Shown here one piece after another: positions 27,026 through 36,484 of a DNA stretch of 53,601 nt (position 1 is its first letter; each line of letters opens with the position of its first letter). The notes under the pieces are model-generated. The model saw nothing but the letters and a program-made list of their open reading frames with translations. It had not been told where the DNA came from and made no database searches. Both the position numbers and the translations under genes were made by a program. Source of the stretch: Hafnia alvei (GTDB lineage Bacteria > Pseudomonadota > Gammaproteobacteria > Enterobacterales > Enterobacteriaceae); assembly GCF_900095695.1 (NCBI RefSeq), contig NZ_FMIQ01000010.1, positions 1-53,601 on the forward strand, written 5' to 3'.

Positions 27026-28279
27026 ATGTTAAAGCGTGAAATGAACATTGCCGATTACGATGCCGAGCTGTGGCAGGCAATGGAGCAGGAAGTCGTGCGT
27101 CAGGAAGAGCACATTGAGCTTATCGCATCAGAAAACTATACCAGCCCGCGTGTTATGCAGGCTCAGGGCTCTCAGCTGACCAACAAATATGCTGAAGGTT
27201 ACCCAGGCAAGCGCTATTACGGCGGTTGCGAATACGTTGATATCGTTGAACAACTGGCTATCGATCGTGCGAAAGAGCTGTTTGGCGCAGATTATGCCAA
27301 CGTGCAGCCGCACTCCGGTTCTCAGGCCAACTTTGCCGTATACACTGCGCTGTTACAGCCAGGCGATACCGTGCTGGGCATGAACTTGGCACACGGCGGC
27401 CATTTAACTCACGGTTCTCCGGTTAACTTCTCCGGCAAACTGTACAACATCGTTCCTTACGGCATCGATGAAAGCGGCCATATCGACTATGACGACTTGG
27501 CAGCTCAGGCTGAAAAACACCAGCCGAAAATGATCATCGGTGGCTTCTCTGCTTACTCTGGCGTGGTTGACTGGGCGAAAATGCGCGAAATTGCTGACCG
27601 CATCGGTGCTTATCTGTTTGTCGATATGGCCCACGTTGCTGGTTTAGTCGCTGCGGGTGTTTATCCAAACCCTGTCCCACATGCGCATGTTGTGACTACC
27701 ACGACCCATAAAACGCTGGCTGGTCCGCGTGGCGGCCTGATTTTGGCGAACGGTGGCAGCGAAGAGATGTATAAAAAGCTGAACTCGGCGGTATTCCCTG
27801 GTGCACAGGGTGGCCCTCTGATGCACGTGATTGCCGGTAAAGCCGTTGCTTTGAAAGAAGCGATGGAGCCAGAGTTTAAAGCTTATCAGCAACTGGTCGC
27901 TAAAAACGCCAAAGCGATGGTTGAAGTATTCCTGAACCGTGGTTACAAAGTGGTTTCTGGCGGTACTGAAAACCACCTGTTCCTGCTGGATCTGGTTGAT
28001 AAAAATATCACCGGTAAAGATGCTGACGCCGCGCTGGGGCGCGCCAATATCACCGTGAACAAAAACAGCGTGCCTAACGATCCGAAGAGCCCGTTTGTGA
28101 CTTCAGGTGTTCGCGTGGGGACTCCGGCTATTACTCGCCGCGGCTTTAAAGAAGCTGACGCGCGTGAACTGGCAGGTTGGATGTGTGACGTATTGGATAA
28201 CATCAACGACGAAGCCACCATCGAACGTACTAAACAGAAAGTATTAGATATTTGCGCACGCCTGCCGGTTTACGCATAA
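27026..28279 (+). CDS. glyA: Serine hydroxymethyltransferase
   Basis: 417 residues, identical in length to the E. coli enzyme and nearly identical at the N-terminus ([22 protein letters not shown]). The PLP lysine is in [14 protein letters not shown]. It converts serine and tetrahydrofolate to glycine and 5,10-methylene-THF, the main one-carbon source. RBS AGGAG lies 6 bases ahead of the ATG. Divergent from hmp, with a PurR-like site upstream and a strong terminator after the stop. Confidence 0.98.
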   Translation: MLKREMNIADYDAELWQAMEQEVVRQEEHIELIASENYTSPRVMQAQGSQLTNKYAEGYPGKRYYGGCEYVDIVEQLAIDRAKELFGADYANVQPHSGSQANFAVYTALLQPGDTVLGMNLAHGGHLTHGSPVNFSGKLYNIVPYGIDESGHIDYDDLAAQAEKHQPKMIIGGFSAYSGVVDWAKMREIADRIGAYLFVDMAHVAGLVAAGVYPNPVPHAHVVTTTTHKTLAGPRGGLILANGGSEEMYKKLNSAVFPGAQGGPLMHVIAGKAVALKEAMEPEFKAYQQLVAKNAKAMVEVFLNRGYKVVSGGTENHLFLLDLVDKNITGKDADAALGRANITVNKNSVPNDPKSPFVTSGVRVGTPAITRRGFKEADARELAGWMCDVLDNINDEATIERTKQKVLDICARLPVYA

Positions 28280-28296
28280 TCTTTTGGCTTGATGTG

Positions 28297-28325
28297 AAAA
28301 GCCCGCTTTAAAGCGGGCTTTTTTG
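28297..28325. terminator. Terminator between glyA and csiE
   Basis: AAAAGCCCGCTTTAAAGCGGGCTTTTTT: eight-base GC-rich stem with A and T tracts on both sides, usable by glyA and by convergent csiE. Confidence 0.88.
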
Positions 28326-28340
28326 TCGCTGAAAACCCGC

Positions 28341-29357
28341 CTATTTATCTGCCAGAACGCCTTCCTGCATCAGCCATGCGCCAAAACTCACGGCGATTAG
28401 ACACAGTTCTTCGGGTGGAAAATGAATATGGTAATCGAGTTCGATATGACGAACGGCCTGTTGAGTCATATTCATCAGCCCGGGATAAAGCCGTTCGATT
28501 TCATCCAATAATAGATTACTGATTTTTAAGCCAAATAAGCAACGTTCAATCGCGGGGCCCATATGGGCAAATAGCTGAGTACAAAGCTGTTCCCGATGGC
28601 TAAATGTCACGTGAGTAGCATGTTCTATTTGCCGAATGGCAACCTCGATCTCATCCATCAAACGCCGATCTTCTGGGTAAGCGTGGGGCAAATAGCGGTA
28701 GGTTTTAATGAGCGTTAGTAACAGCGTGGTAAATTCTGATTCTAGATCGAGCGCCTGAGCGGGTAGCTGCCCAAAAGCGGCATGGCACAGATTTCGCGCC
28801 ACGCTGTATTCTTCTTTGGCTTGTAGCCAGCGCTTTAAATGTGCCGGAAAGACCGGGAGCTGTGCGGTTTGCCTTTGATAATGGCTGTAGTGTAAAAAAG
28901 ACCGAATGAGATCGCGATGCTGGTCGCTAAAATTACGCTGCAAGGTGGCTTCAGCCTGAAAGAGCACATCGATGATTTGTTGTGAAAAATGAGCTGTAGT
29001 GATACCTGTTGGGCTCTCATTGATGCGGGGCACAAAAATAGTTTCAATGCTGTTAGGAACAAGCCGTTGAGAGCGCCTTAGCCAGTGCAGCAGACAAAGC
29101 CGCTGATCGTAAGCTGAACCTTGTAGCCGATAACCTTGTTTAGGATGGAAGATCACACGCAGCGCATGAAAACGCATGATCTCTTGTGCAACGCTGTGGA
29201 TATCTAATTCGGCTTGTTCGGGCAATACACGATTAATCCGGCCAATGGTTGCCAGATGTAGCGGGGTTGTCGGTGTGAACAGCAATAGCACAAGATTACA
29301 GTGCCTTTGCTGTGCTGAGAGCTCAGGCACCAGAGGTGTGTCTAAACTCATATTCAT
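28341..29357 (-). CDS. csiE: CsiE, stationary-phase-inducible PRD-domain protein
   Basis: 338 residues. The N-terminal region (about 15-110) resembles an antiterminator/activator winged-helix (LRVIFHPKQGYRLQGSAYDQRLCLLHWLRRSQRL). A PTS-regulation-domain-like segment lies at about 225-335 (LDYHIHFPPEELCLIAVSFGAWLMQEG). It matches E. coli CsiE along its length, but that protein is about 426 residues; this one stops shortly after GAWLMQE, so the C-terminal tail is missing or was never present. The role is not well understood. It is divergent from a DUF1007 gene. Confidence 0.85.
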   Translation of the reverse strand: MNMSLDTPLVPELSAQQRHCNLVLLLFTPTTPLHLATIGRINRVLPEQAELDIHSVAQEIMRFHALRVIFHPKQGYRLQGSAYDQRLCLLHWLRRSQRLVPNSIETIFVPRINESPTGITTAHFSQQIIDVLFQAEATLQRNFSDQHRDLIRSFLHYSHYQRQTAQLPVFPAHLKRWLQAKEEYSVARNLCHAAFGQLPAQALDLESEFTTLLLTLIKTYRYLPHAYPEDRRLMDEIEVAIRQIEHATHVTFSHREQLCTQLFAHMGPAIERCLFGLKISNLLLDEIERLYPGLMNMTQQAVRHIELDYHIHFPPEELCLIAVSFGAWLMQEGVLADK

Positions 29358-29529
29358 ATCTCTTTAGTTTCGAGCAGTGAATGAACATGTTTGTTGGCTA
29401 AGAATAGCAAAGTTGTGCAAAGGCGCGGTGCTGATGTGCCAAGTTTTTGTATTTTTGTGATACAGAAATGAATGAGTTTGATTACCTGCCGCGCTTTGCG
29501 GCTGTTGCTAAGGATTAAATAGGGCGTTT

Positions 29530-30195
29530 ATGTTGTATTTTGGGATCAAAAAACAGCGATTTCTGTGCTGCTTTGGCTGGTTAATCATGATCGGCGGGCT
29601 CATTTTTTCTCGCGCAGGGTTAGCGCACCCGCATAGTTTTATTGAAATGAAAAATGCGTTTGTGATGAACGATAACCAACTGATCGGAATGAACATGACG
29701 TGGACGATGGATCCGCTCACATCAGCCGATCTGCTCTACGATGCAGGCAATGCGGCGAACGGGTCGGAAATCTGGAAACAGCTAGCCGCAGAAGTGATGG
29801 CAAACGTGATTGGCCAGCACTATTTCACTGAATTTTATCACGATGGTAAAAAGGTCAAATTCCTCGATCGCCCACGCCAATATCATCTCAGCCGCGATGG
29901 CAATAACGCTATTTTGTCATTTGAAATGCTGCTGGCAAAGCCGCAGCCTCTGAACGCCCATTTTTCCGTCCTGACCTACGATCCCACTTATTACGTGGAT
30001 ATGACCTACGCTGATGCGACCTCTATCAGCCTGTCTGTCGATGTTCAGGCGAGGTGTAAATTAGAATTGATAACGCCTAAGCCTGATACGTCACTACAAG
30101 CCTATGCGCAAAATCTTGATAAAGCGGATGCTCCTGATGAAGACATGGAGTTAGGGAAACAGTTTGCGCAGCGCGTGGAGATCACATGTCATTGA
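29530..30195 (+). CDS. zevA: DUF1007 family periplasmic metal-transport accessory protein (ZevA-like)
   Basis: 221 residues with an N-terminal membrane/signal segment ending near SRAGLA-HP, then the hallmark HPHSF start of the mature DUF1007 domain, MNMTWTMDPLTSADLLYD and VLTYDPTYYVDM. In Haemophilus the DUF1007 protein ZevA works with the transporter ZevB in zinc acquisition. The exposed N-terminal His-Pro-His could bind metal. It overlaps the next gene by 10 bases. The metal is inferred; nickel or cobalt cannot be excluded. Confidence 0.82.
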   Translation: MLYFGIKKQRFLCCFGWLIMIGGLIFSRAGLAHPHSFIEMKNAFVMNDNQLIGMNMTWTMDPLTSADLLYDAGNAANGSEIWKQLAAEVMANVIGQHYFTEFYHDGKKVKFLDRPRQYHLSRDGNNAILSFEMLLAKPQPLNAHFSVLTYDPTYYVDMTYADATSISLSVDVQARCKLELITPKPDTSLQAYAQNLDKADAPDEDMELGKQFAQRVEITCH

Positions 30196-31208
30196 TCGTT
30201 CCGACTATCCCAAAAAAGTCGACGCTATGGCGCTATATGCCTTTGGCGATAGCGGCATTGCTGCTGATTTCAGCGTTGGTGTATGGCGCTGTTCACTGGA
30301 ACGATTGGCTTTTTGTGGCGATTGAATGGCAAAAATCATTGCATCAATCGATGTCTCAGCTTTTACAGCAGGTTGGTGATAATTCAAAACAGGCTGGTTT
30401 AACACTGGTTGCACTGAGTTTTGCCTATGGCGTTCTTCATGCTTTGGGGCCAGGGCATGGCAAAGTGGTGATCACGACTTATCTGGCGACCAATCCATCT
30501 CGATTGCGCAGCAGCGTACGCCTAACATTAGCCGCTTCGTTGCTACAAGGTCTGGTCGCTATAGCTCTTGTTTCAGGGGTATTAGGCGTTTTGCAGCTTT
30601 CAACGCGCTATCTGCATCAAAGTAGTTTCTGGCTGGAGAAAACCAGCTATCTGCTGGTTGTGGTCTTAGGTGCGGCTCTCTGTTGGCGCGCTCTGAGGAA
30701 GGTCTTCGTGCTTAAGCGACGGACGTCTTCTACTCCCTTGCAGATTTCAGCCATTAAACCGTTGAATCAGAGTGCTCATCAGGAGCATCGTCACTCGGCT
30801 AACTGCGGTTGTGGACATAAACATGTGGCGAGCGATAGTGAAATTGCGGCGGCGACTACGTGGAAAACGCAGTTTGCGGTTGTTGCAGCGATGGGAATGC
30901 GACCGTGCTCAGGGGCCATCTTGGTGCTGTTATTTTCCAAAGTCATCGGAGTTTATGGCTGGGGTATTTTAGCTGCAATGGCGATGGCGGCGGGGACGGC
31001 GTTAACGATCAGCGGAATTGCGCTTTTGGTTCATATGGCGCGGCAGATAGTTGTTCGCTGGGCGATTGAACGAGGCCGCAGCTTTAGCCCATATTGGGGA
31101 TTATTGTTGATGTTTATCGGCGGTGTATTGATGATCTTCGTGGGTTTGCTGATGTATCAAAGCGCAATCCCTGCGGGGATGGGAAGTGGTAGGATTTTTG
31201 GGCGTTAA
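30186..31208 (+). CDS. zevB: NicO/RcnA-superfamily metal transporter (ZevB-like)
   Basis: 340 residues with about six to seven membrane segments. The NicO signature is in YGVLHALGPGHGKVVITTYLA, and GMRPCSGAILVLLF is the second conserved membrane motif. Between them is a cytosolic or periplasmic loop rich in metal ligands (HQEHRHSANCGCGHKH), near residues 198-214. It is coupled to zevA by overlap and followed by a terminator. Direction of transport cannot be read from sequence; the ZevAB precedent suggests zinc. Confidence 0.85.
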   Translation: MSLIVPTIPKKSTLWRYMPLAIAALLLISALVYGAVHWNDWLFVAIEWQKSLHQSMSQLLQQVGDNSKQAGLTLVALSFAYGVLHALGPGHGKVVITTYLATNPSRLRSSVRLTLAASLLQGLVAIALVSGVLGVLQLSTRYLHQSSFWLEKTSYLLVVVLGAALCWRALRKVFVLKRRTSSTPLQISAIKPLNQSAHQEHRHSANCGCGHKHVASDSEIAAATTWKTQFAVVAAMGMRPCSGAILVLLFSKVIGVYGWGILAAMAMAAGTALTISGIALLVHMARQIVVRWAIERGRSFSPYWGLLLMFIGGVLMIFVGLLMYQSAIPAGMGSGRIFGR

Positions 31209-31223
31209 CGTATTGTGATAGAA

Positions 31224-31256
31224 ACAAAAAAACCGTCTTAAAGACGGTTTTTTTGT
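31224..31256 (+). terminator. Terminator after zevAB
   Basis: AAAAAAACCGTCTT / AAGACGGTTTTTTT: perfect stem with flanking A and T tracts, directly after the zevB stop. Confidence 0.9.
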
Positions 31257-31333
31257 GCCAGTTAGGTTAGCGGCCTTTCTGGCGAAGTCTCATTATCAAA
31301 GCAATGTTGCAGTAATAAAATTGCCTAGATAAA

Positions 31334-31570
31334 CAAGCGCATCACAGTGGGTTATTTTTAACCTATCCTGCCGTGGAAGTCAAAGAATCTATGGCACCTA
31401 GTGGGTGTTTTTAATACAAATATTTTTTGTGGTTTTGATAAAAACGCCATGTTTAATAAACGATTAATTGCAGAGTATGATTTCTGACGGCCCTTTTCGC
31501 TGCCTTGCAAGCAGGCGCCGGATCGAAGGAAAGGAAATCCGCAGATCGTTAATGCAAGCGCATCACAGTG
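31334..31570 (+). repeat. Duplicated 16-base motif upstream of the small ORF
   Basis: CAAGCGCATCACAGTG occurs exactly at 31334-31349 and 31555-31570, 221 bases apart in direct orientation, within a 550-base stretch lacking any larger gene. A possible -10 (TATGAT, 31476-31481) lies between the copies, with only a weak -35. Confidence 0.5.
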
Positions 31571-31633
31571 CTTGTTTTCACGGTAGGATCTCCGGTGGTG
31601 TTGCTGTGAAGCGGTCTTTGTATGGATCGCACA

Positions 31634-31756
31634 ATGAAACGGTACGTTTGTATCCTGCTTATTGTTTCTGGCTCGTTACTATCGCTGGGAAAGGGGAATT
31701 GGAGTATTGCCAATAATTCCGTCTCGGTGACGGTTAACTGTCTGGCAAGTCGCTAA
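31634..31756 (+). CDS. Candidate small membrane peptide of unknown function
   Basis: A 40-residue frame (44 if the ATG at 31622 is used) reading MKRYVCILLIVSGSLLSLGKG..., ending VTVNCLASR. Two positive residues are followed by a hydrophobic segment of about 14 residues, the layout of a small inner-membrane peptide or secreted leader. It ends 5 bases before a strong terminator, so it would be the last reading frame of a transcript. Type I toxins have this architecture, but I do not recognise the sequence. No clear ribosome site is seen, so the call is tentative. Confidence 0.35.
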   Translation: MKRYVCILLIVSGSLLSLGKGNWSIANNSVSVTVNCLASR

Positions 31757-31760
31757 AATG

Positions 31761-31791
31761 AAAAAACCGCCCGAAAGGGCGGTTTTTTTAC
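31761..31791. terminator. Bidirectional terminator between the small ORF and suhB
   Basis: AAAAAACCGCCC GAAA GGGCGGTTTTTTT: a strong stem with A and T tracts on both sides. Confidence 0.9.
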
Positions 31792-31807
31792 TCAACGAGC
31801 GGAAGTA

Positions 31808-32611
31808 TTAGCGCTTCAACGCTTCGCTCAGTTCGTCACGGACATTGGCCAGAATCGCTTTCACCACGCGAGGGTTACCCGCGATGATGTTGCCGGAGCT
31901 CAGGTAGTTGTGACCGCCAACAAAGTCGGTAACCAGACCGCCTGCTTCACGAACCAGTAATTCGCCACCGGCAAAATCCCAAGGCTTCAGACCGATCTCA
32001 AAGAAACCGTCAACGCGACCTGCGGCAACATAGGCCAGATCAAGCGCTGCAGAGCCAGTGCGACGGAAGTCTGCACACTGAGTAAACAGTTTACCAAGGA
32101 TAGCAATATAAGCAGGTGCGTGCTGTTTGACTTTGAACGGGAACCCGGTCGCCAGAATGGTGCCGTCTAAATCTTTAGCGGTGGTGCCGCGCAGACGATA
32201 GCCGTTCAGCTGTGTACCCTGACCGCGGGTTGCAGTGAACAGTTCATTACGCATTGGATCATAGACCACAGCAACTTCTGTACGGCCTTTGATGCGTACA
32301 GCGATAGATACCGCGAAGTGTGGAAGACGTTTGATGAAGTTTGCAGTGCCATCCAGTGGATCAACTACCCATTGAATGTCGTGATCTTCACCGACCAGTT
32401 CACCGCGCTCTTCGCTGATAATCGTGTGCTTAGGGTAAGACTTACGGATAGTCTCAATGATCAGGTGTTCAGCGTCACGGTCAACGTTGGTCACGAAATC
32501 GTTGCTGCCTTTCTGTGTAGTTTCAACAGCGTCAGGAGTTTCGTAATTTTTGGCAATCAGGTTACCAGCCTTACGCGCAGCGCGTATGGCGATATTCAGC
32601 ATCGGATGCAT
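31808..32611 (-). CDS. suhB: Inositol-1-monophosphatase SuhB
   Basis: 267 residues, as in E. coli. The metal-binding motifs of the inositol monophosphatase family are intact: ISEERGE (Glu67), WVVDPLDGTANF (Asp84, Asp87) and KPWDFAGGELLVREAGG (Asp212). Besides the phosphatase activity, SuhB acts with Nus factors in rRNA transcription antitermination. It is divergent from trmJ across about 250 bases. Confidence 0.97.
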   Translation of the reverse strand: MHPMLNIAIRAARKAGNLIAKNYETPDAVETTQKGSNDFVTNVDRDAEHLIIETIRKSYPKHTIISEERGELVGEDHDIQWVVDPLDGTANFIKRLPHFAVSIAVRIKGRTEVAVVYDPMRNELFTATRGQGTQLNGYRLRGTTAKDLDGTILATGFPFKVKQHAPAYIAILGKLFTQCADFRRTGSAALDLAYVAAGRVDGFFEIGLKPWDFAGGELLVREAGGLVTDFVGGHNYLSSGNIIAGNPRVVKAILANVRDELSEALKR

Positions 32612-32863
32612 GGGTATCTTCCACGGGATGTTAAAGAACAGGAAACGGCGCGCAGTATAGCAGGCTGCGAATTAAACAGCCACGTCTGATTTCAATTCGT
32701 TTCTTCTTTATAATTTGGCAGAACTATCGCGATGGGGCGTTTTGCTAGGCCAACGAAAAGCCAATAATGAGAATTCTATCAGAAACGGATTAAATCAATA
32801 GAAACGATCAATAGACGCTTTATGTTAAGATATCGCGATTATTCAAACCAAATCAGAGTTAGC

Positions 32864-33595
32864 ATGCTGGACAACATTCGTATTGTGCTGGTGGAGACTT
32901 CCCATACCGGAAACATGGGATCGACTGCACGAGCTATGAAAACCATGGGGTTAACCAACCTCTACCTCGTCAATCCATTGGTAAAGCCAGATTCTCAGGC
33001 TATCGCCTTATCTGCGGGTGCCAGCGATGTGATTGGTAATGCCACTATCGTGGACACTTTTGATGAAGCTATTGCCGGTTGTAGCCTGGTTGTCGGAACG
33101 AGCGCCCGTTCGCGTTCACTGCCGTGGCCAATGCTAGAACCACGTGAATGTGGCCAGCGCAGCGCGATGGAATCTGAACATGCGCCAGTGGCGATTGTGT
33201 TTGGCCGTGAGCGCGTGGGCTTGACCAATGATGAGCTGCAAAAGTGTCATTATCATGTCGCCATCCCTGCTAACCCAGAGTACAGCTCTCTGAATTTAGC
33301 CATGGCGGTACAGATTATTGCGTACGAAATTCGCGTTGCGCATCTTGATCGTATTGCCGCTCACCAGCCGGTAGCAGAAGAAGAGCCGTATCCGTTGGTA
33401 GACGATCTCGAACGCTTCTATGCTCATCTGGAAGAAACGCTGCATGCGACAGGTTTTATTCGCCCAACGCATCCAGGAAATATCATGAGCCGCCTGCGTC
33501 GATTGTTTACGCGTGCGCGCCCTGAAGCGCAAGAATTGAACATTTTGCGCGGTATTTTGGCTTCAATTGAGAAGCAAGAGCACGGAAAGCACTAA
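32864..33595 (+). CDS. trmJ: tRNA (cytidine/uridine-32-2'-O)-methyltransferase TrmJ
   Basis: 243 residues from ATG 32864 ([20 protein letters not shown]), matching the E. coli start; an ATG 14 codons upstream lies in the promoter region. It is a SPOUT methyltransferase with the knot motifs [14 protein letters not shown] and [17 protein letters not shown]. It methylates the ribose of position 32 in several tRNAs. It is the gene upstream of iscR in enterobacteria. Confidence 0.96.
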   Translation: MLDNIRIVLVETSHTGNMGSTARAMKTMGLTNLYLVNPLVKPDSQAIALSAGASDVIGNATIVDTFDEAIAGCSLVVGTSARSRSLPWPMLEPRECGQRSAMESEHAPVAIVFGRERVGLTNDELQKCHYHVAIPANPEYSSLNLAMAVQIIAYEIRVAHLDRIAAHQPVAEEEPYPLVDDLERFYAHLEETLHATGFIRPTHPGNIMSRLRRLFTRARPEAQELNILRGILASIEKQEHGKH

Positions 33596-33609
33596 TTCAT
33601 GACTGCTTT

Positions 33610-33648
33610 CATCGGAATATCATAGTAAAATACACAGGTATTCCGATG
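33610..33648. other. Inverted repeat between trmJ and iscR
   Basis: CATCGGAATA (33610-33619) and TATTCCGATG (33639-33648) form a perfect 10-base stem with a 19-base loop. It lies 15 bases after the trmJ stop and has no T-run. It could be a 3'-end stabiliser or part of a small repeat. Confidence 0.45.
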
Positions 33649-33710
33649 AGTAAGATGCTGATAGTAAACAGGGATTGTTGTTCCAGTGGTAACGTTTTTT
33701 TAACAAGATG

Positions 33711-33770
33711 TAATAGTTGAGTGAATTACTAGGTTAAATAGTTGACTGTTTTACTCAGGAATGAGAAAAT
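33711..33770 (+). promoter_or_regulatory. iscR promoter with two type 1 IscR sites
   Basis: Two tandem sequences resemble the ATASYYGACTRWWWYAGTCRRSTAT motif: ATAGTTGAGTGAATTACTAGG from 33713 and ATAGTTGACTGTTTTACTCAGG from 33738. The second contains a -35 TTGACT (33742-33747); GAAAAT at 33765-33770 could be the -10 with 17-base spacing. [2Fe-2S]-IscR bound here would repress the operon, as in E. coli. Confidence 0.75.
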
Positions 33771-33827
33771 TAACGCGTTCGATAAGTAAGCGTGTTTCAT
33801 CTTTTTTCTTAAAGGTTACTATTTGCC

Positions 33828-34325
33828 ATGAGACTGACATCCAAAGGCCGTTACGCTGTTACAGCCATGCTTGATGTGGCATTGCACTCCCAGGAAGGGC
33901 CAGTTCCACTGGCAGATATTTCCGAACGTCAGGGCATCTCGCTCTCTTATTTGGAACAATTATTTTCACGCCTGCGCAAAAATGGATTAGTTTCCAGCGT
34001 GCGTGGGCCAGGCGGTGGTTATTTGCTGGGTAAAGACGCAGCCGAAATCGCCGTAGGTACCGTGATCACTGCCGTTGATGAATCTGTTGATGCAACGCGC
34101 TGTCAGGGTAAAGAAGGTTGTCAGGGTGGAACCCGTTGTCTGACGCACACGCTATGGCGTGACCTGAGTGAGCGTATCAGCGGTTTTCTGAATAACATCA
34201 CTCTGGCTGAATTGGTGAATAACCAAGAAGTGCTGGATGTTGCCGATCGCCAGAATTCCGATACGCGTCGTGGTGCCAATACTAACGGTCGTCAGGACAC
34301 GATTAACGTGAATCTGCGCGCATAA
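33828..34325 (+). CDS. iscR: IscR, Fe-S cluster-sensing Rrf2-family regulator
   Basis: 165 residues. The winged helix at 1-60 ([50 protein letters not shown]) recognises DNA. The [2Fe-2S] ligands Cys92, Cys98, Cys104 and the nearby His107 lie in [17 protein letters not shown]. It represses the isc operon when holding a cluster and activates suf-type genes as the apo form. First gene of the operon, 71 bases before iscS. Confidence 0.98.
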   Translation: MRLTSKGRYAVTAMLDVALHSQEGPVPLADISERQGISLSYLEQLFSRLRKNGLVSSVRGPGGGYLLGKDAAEIAVGTVITAVDESVDATRCQGKEGCQGGTRCLTHTLWRDLSERISGFLNNITLAELVNNQEVLDVADRQNSDTRRGANTNGRQDTINVNLRA

Positions 34326-34396
34326 GCAGCTGCGACGACGAGCCATAACACTTTCTTTAAATGTACTAATTTGGAAGTGATGTACGGAGCAAGAGA

Positions 34397-35611
34397 ATGA
34401 AATTACCGATTTATCTAGACTATTCAGCCACTACGCCAGCCGATCCGCGCGTAGCTGAAAAGATGATGCAGTTTTTAACCTTGGACGGTACTTTCGGTAA
34501 CCCGGCTTCGCGTTCCCACCGTTTCGGGTGGCAGGCGGAAGAAGCGGTCGATATCGCACGTAACAACATTGCTGAACTGGTCGGTGCCGATCCGCGTGAG
34601 ATCGTCTTTACCTCCGGTGCAACCGAATCTGACAACCTGGCGATTAAAGGCGCTGCCAATTTCTATCAGAAAAAAGGCAAGCACATCATCACCAGCAAAA
34701 CCGAACACAAAGCTGTGCTGGACACCTGCCGTCAGTTAGAACGTGAAGGCTTCGAAGTGACCTATCTGGCACCGCAGCGCAACGGCATTATCGATCTTAA
34801 AGAGCTGGAAGCAGCCATGCGTGAAGACACCATCGTGGTTTCTATCATGCACGTAAACAATGAAATCGGCGTGATTCAGGACATCGAAGCTATCGGTGAA
34901 CTGTGCCGCAGCCGTGGCATCATCTTCCACGTTGATGCGACGCAAAGCGTTGGCAAACTGCCGATCGATTTGAGCAAATTGAAAGTCGATTTGATGTCCT
35001 TCTCCGCCCACAAAATTTATGGTCCGAAAGGGATTGGTGCGCTGTACGTTCGCCGTAAACCGCGCATTCGTATTGAAGCACAGATGCACGGCGGTGGTCA
35101 TGAACGTGGTATGCGTTCAGGCACGTTGCCTGTTCATCAGATCGTCGGTATGGGTGAAGCTTACCGTATCGCTAAAGAAGAAATGGCTACCGAAGTTCCA
35201 CGTCTGCGCGCGCTGCGTGACCGCTTGTGGGATGGCCTGAAAGATCTTGAAGAAGTGTACCTGAATGGCTCTTTAGAGCACGGTGCACCGAATATCCTGA
35301 ACGTAAGCTTTAATTACGTCGAAGGCGAATCGCTGATTATGGCTCTGAAAGATCTGGCCGTGTCTTCTGGTTCTGCCTGTACTTCTGCGAGTTTGGAGCC
35401 GTCATACGTGCTGCGTGCTTTGGGAATGAACGATGAGTTAGCACACAGCTCAATTCGTTTCTCATTGGGTCGCTTTACCACGGAAGAAGAGATCGACTAC
35501 GCCATTGCTCTGGTTCGTAAGTCTATTGGCCGTCTGCGTGACCTGTCTCCGCTGTGGGATATGTTCAAGCAGGGCGTAGACATCAGCACCATTGAGTGGG
35601 CTGCTCATTAA
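34397..35611 (+). CDS. iscS: Cysteine desulfurase IscS
   Basis: 404 residues, the E. coli length. Class V aminotransferase fold with the PLP lysine in [14 protein letters not shown] (Lys206) and the persulfide-forming Cys328 in [16 protein letters not shown]. It supplies sulfur from cysteine to IscU for Fe-S assembly and also to tRNA thiolation. The start is ATG 34397 with GGAGCAAGAGA upstream; iscU follows 30 bases after the stop. Confidence 0.98.
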   Translation: MKLPIYLDYSATTPADPRVAEKMMQFLTLDGTFGNPASRSHRFGWQAEEAVDIARNNIAELVGADPREIVFTSGATESDNLAIKGAANFYQKKGKHIITSKTEHKAVLDTCRQLEREGFEVTYLAPQRNGIIDLKELEAAMREDTIVVSIMHVNNEIGVIQDIEAIGELCRSRGIIFHVDATQSVGKLPIDLSKLKVDLMSFSAHKIYGPKGIGALYVRRKPRIRIEAQMHGGGHERGMRSGTLPVHQIVGMGEAYRIAKEEMATEVPRLRALRDRLWDGLKDLEEVYLNGSLEHGAPNILNVSFNYVEGESLIMALKDLAVSSGSACTSASLEPSYVLRALGMNDELAHSSIRFSLGRFTTEEEIDYAIALVRKSIGRLRDLSPLWDMFKQGVDISTIEWAAH

Positions 35612-35641
35612 TCTCAGGATTCAAATTTAAGGAGTAACGTT

Positions 35642-36028
35642 ATGGCTTACAGCGACAAAGTTATTGATCATTATGAAAACCCGCGCAACGTCGGTTCCTT
35701 CGACAACGAAGATCCGAGCATTGGTAGCGGCATGGTCGGCGCACCAGCGTGTGGCGACGTGATGAAGTTGCAGATTAAAGTCAACAATGAGGGTATCATT
35801 GAAGACGCCCGCTTTAAGACTTATGGCTGTGGTTCAGCAATCGCATCAAGTTCACTGGTTACCGAATGGGTAAAAGGCAAATCTTTGGATCAGGCTCAGG
35901 CTATCAAAAACACTGATATCGCTGAAGAACTGGCTCTGCCTCCGGTGAAGATTCACTGTTCGATTCTGGCTGAAGATGCCATTAAAGCGGCGATTGCTGA
36001 TTATAAAACCAAGCATTCCGCTAAGTAA
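35642..36028 (+). CDS. iscU: Fe-S cluster assembly scaffold IscU
   Basis: 128 residues. The three cluster-ligand cysteines are Cys37 (PACGD), Cys63 (YGCGSAIASSS) and Cys106 (KIHCSIL), with Asp39 beside the first. The LPPVK segment (residues 99-103) is the recognition site for the chaperone HscA, encoded downstream. RBS AAGGAG is ideal. Confidence 0.98.
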   Translation: MAYSDKVIDHYENPRNVGSFDNEDPSIGSGMVGAPACGDVMKLQIKVNNEGIIEDARFKTYGCGSAIASSSLVTEWVKGKSLDQAQAIKNTDIAEELALPPVKIHCSILAEDAIKAAIADYKTKHSAK

Positions 36029-36128
36029 TCTGTAGACGTTTTTCAGTGGGTTTCAGGACTGGCGATTTAAGATCGAATCGCCAGTAGCCGTTATCAGAGA
36101 AACGCTTAATAAGAATTGAGGTTGTTGT

Positions 36129-36452
36129 ATGTCTATTAGCATGAGCGACGCTGCCGCACAGCGCGTACAGACATTTTTGGCTAACCGCGGTAAAGGGTAT
36201 GGCTTACGTCTGGGAGTGAGAACTTCTGGCTGTTCGGGAATGGCGTATGTACTGGAATTTGTTGATGCACCTAACGAAGATGATGTGGTGTTTGAAGACA
36301 AAGGTGTAAGAGTGATCGTTGATGGTAAAAGCTTGGCGTATCTTGATGGTACTCAGCTGGACTTCGTGAAAGAAGGCCTGAACGAAGGCTTCAAATTCAA
36401 CAACCCAAATATGACTAGCGAGTGCGGCTGCGGCGAAAGCTTTAACGTCTGA
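36129..36452 (+). CDS. iscA: A-type iron-sulfur carrier IscA
   Basis: 107 residues with the A-type triad Cys35 (TSGCSGMAY), Cys99 and Cys101 (ECGCGESF). It is an iron or Fe-S carrier delivering clusters, especially [4Fe-4S], to apo-proteins. It lies 100 bases after iscU. An ERIC element follows before hscB. Confidence 0.97.
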   Translation: MSISMSDAAAQRVQTFLANRGKGYGLRLGVRTSGCSGMAYVLEFVDAPNEDDVVFEDKGVRVIVDGKSLAYLDGTQLDFVKEGLNEGFKFNNPNMTSECGCGESFNV

Positions 36453-36484
36453 TTGGCCGGACTACTGACGTATCGCAACGTTTT

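Noticed and set aside
31468-31716. Plus-strand frame of 82 codons upstream of suhB
   Set aside because: Composition is unlike a protein, and it overlaps in another frame the more plausible small membrane peptide that ends at the terminator.
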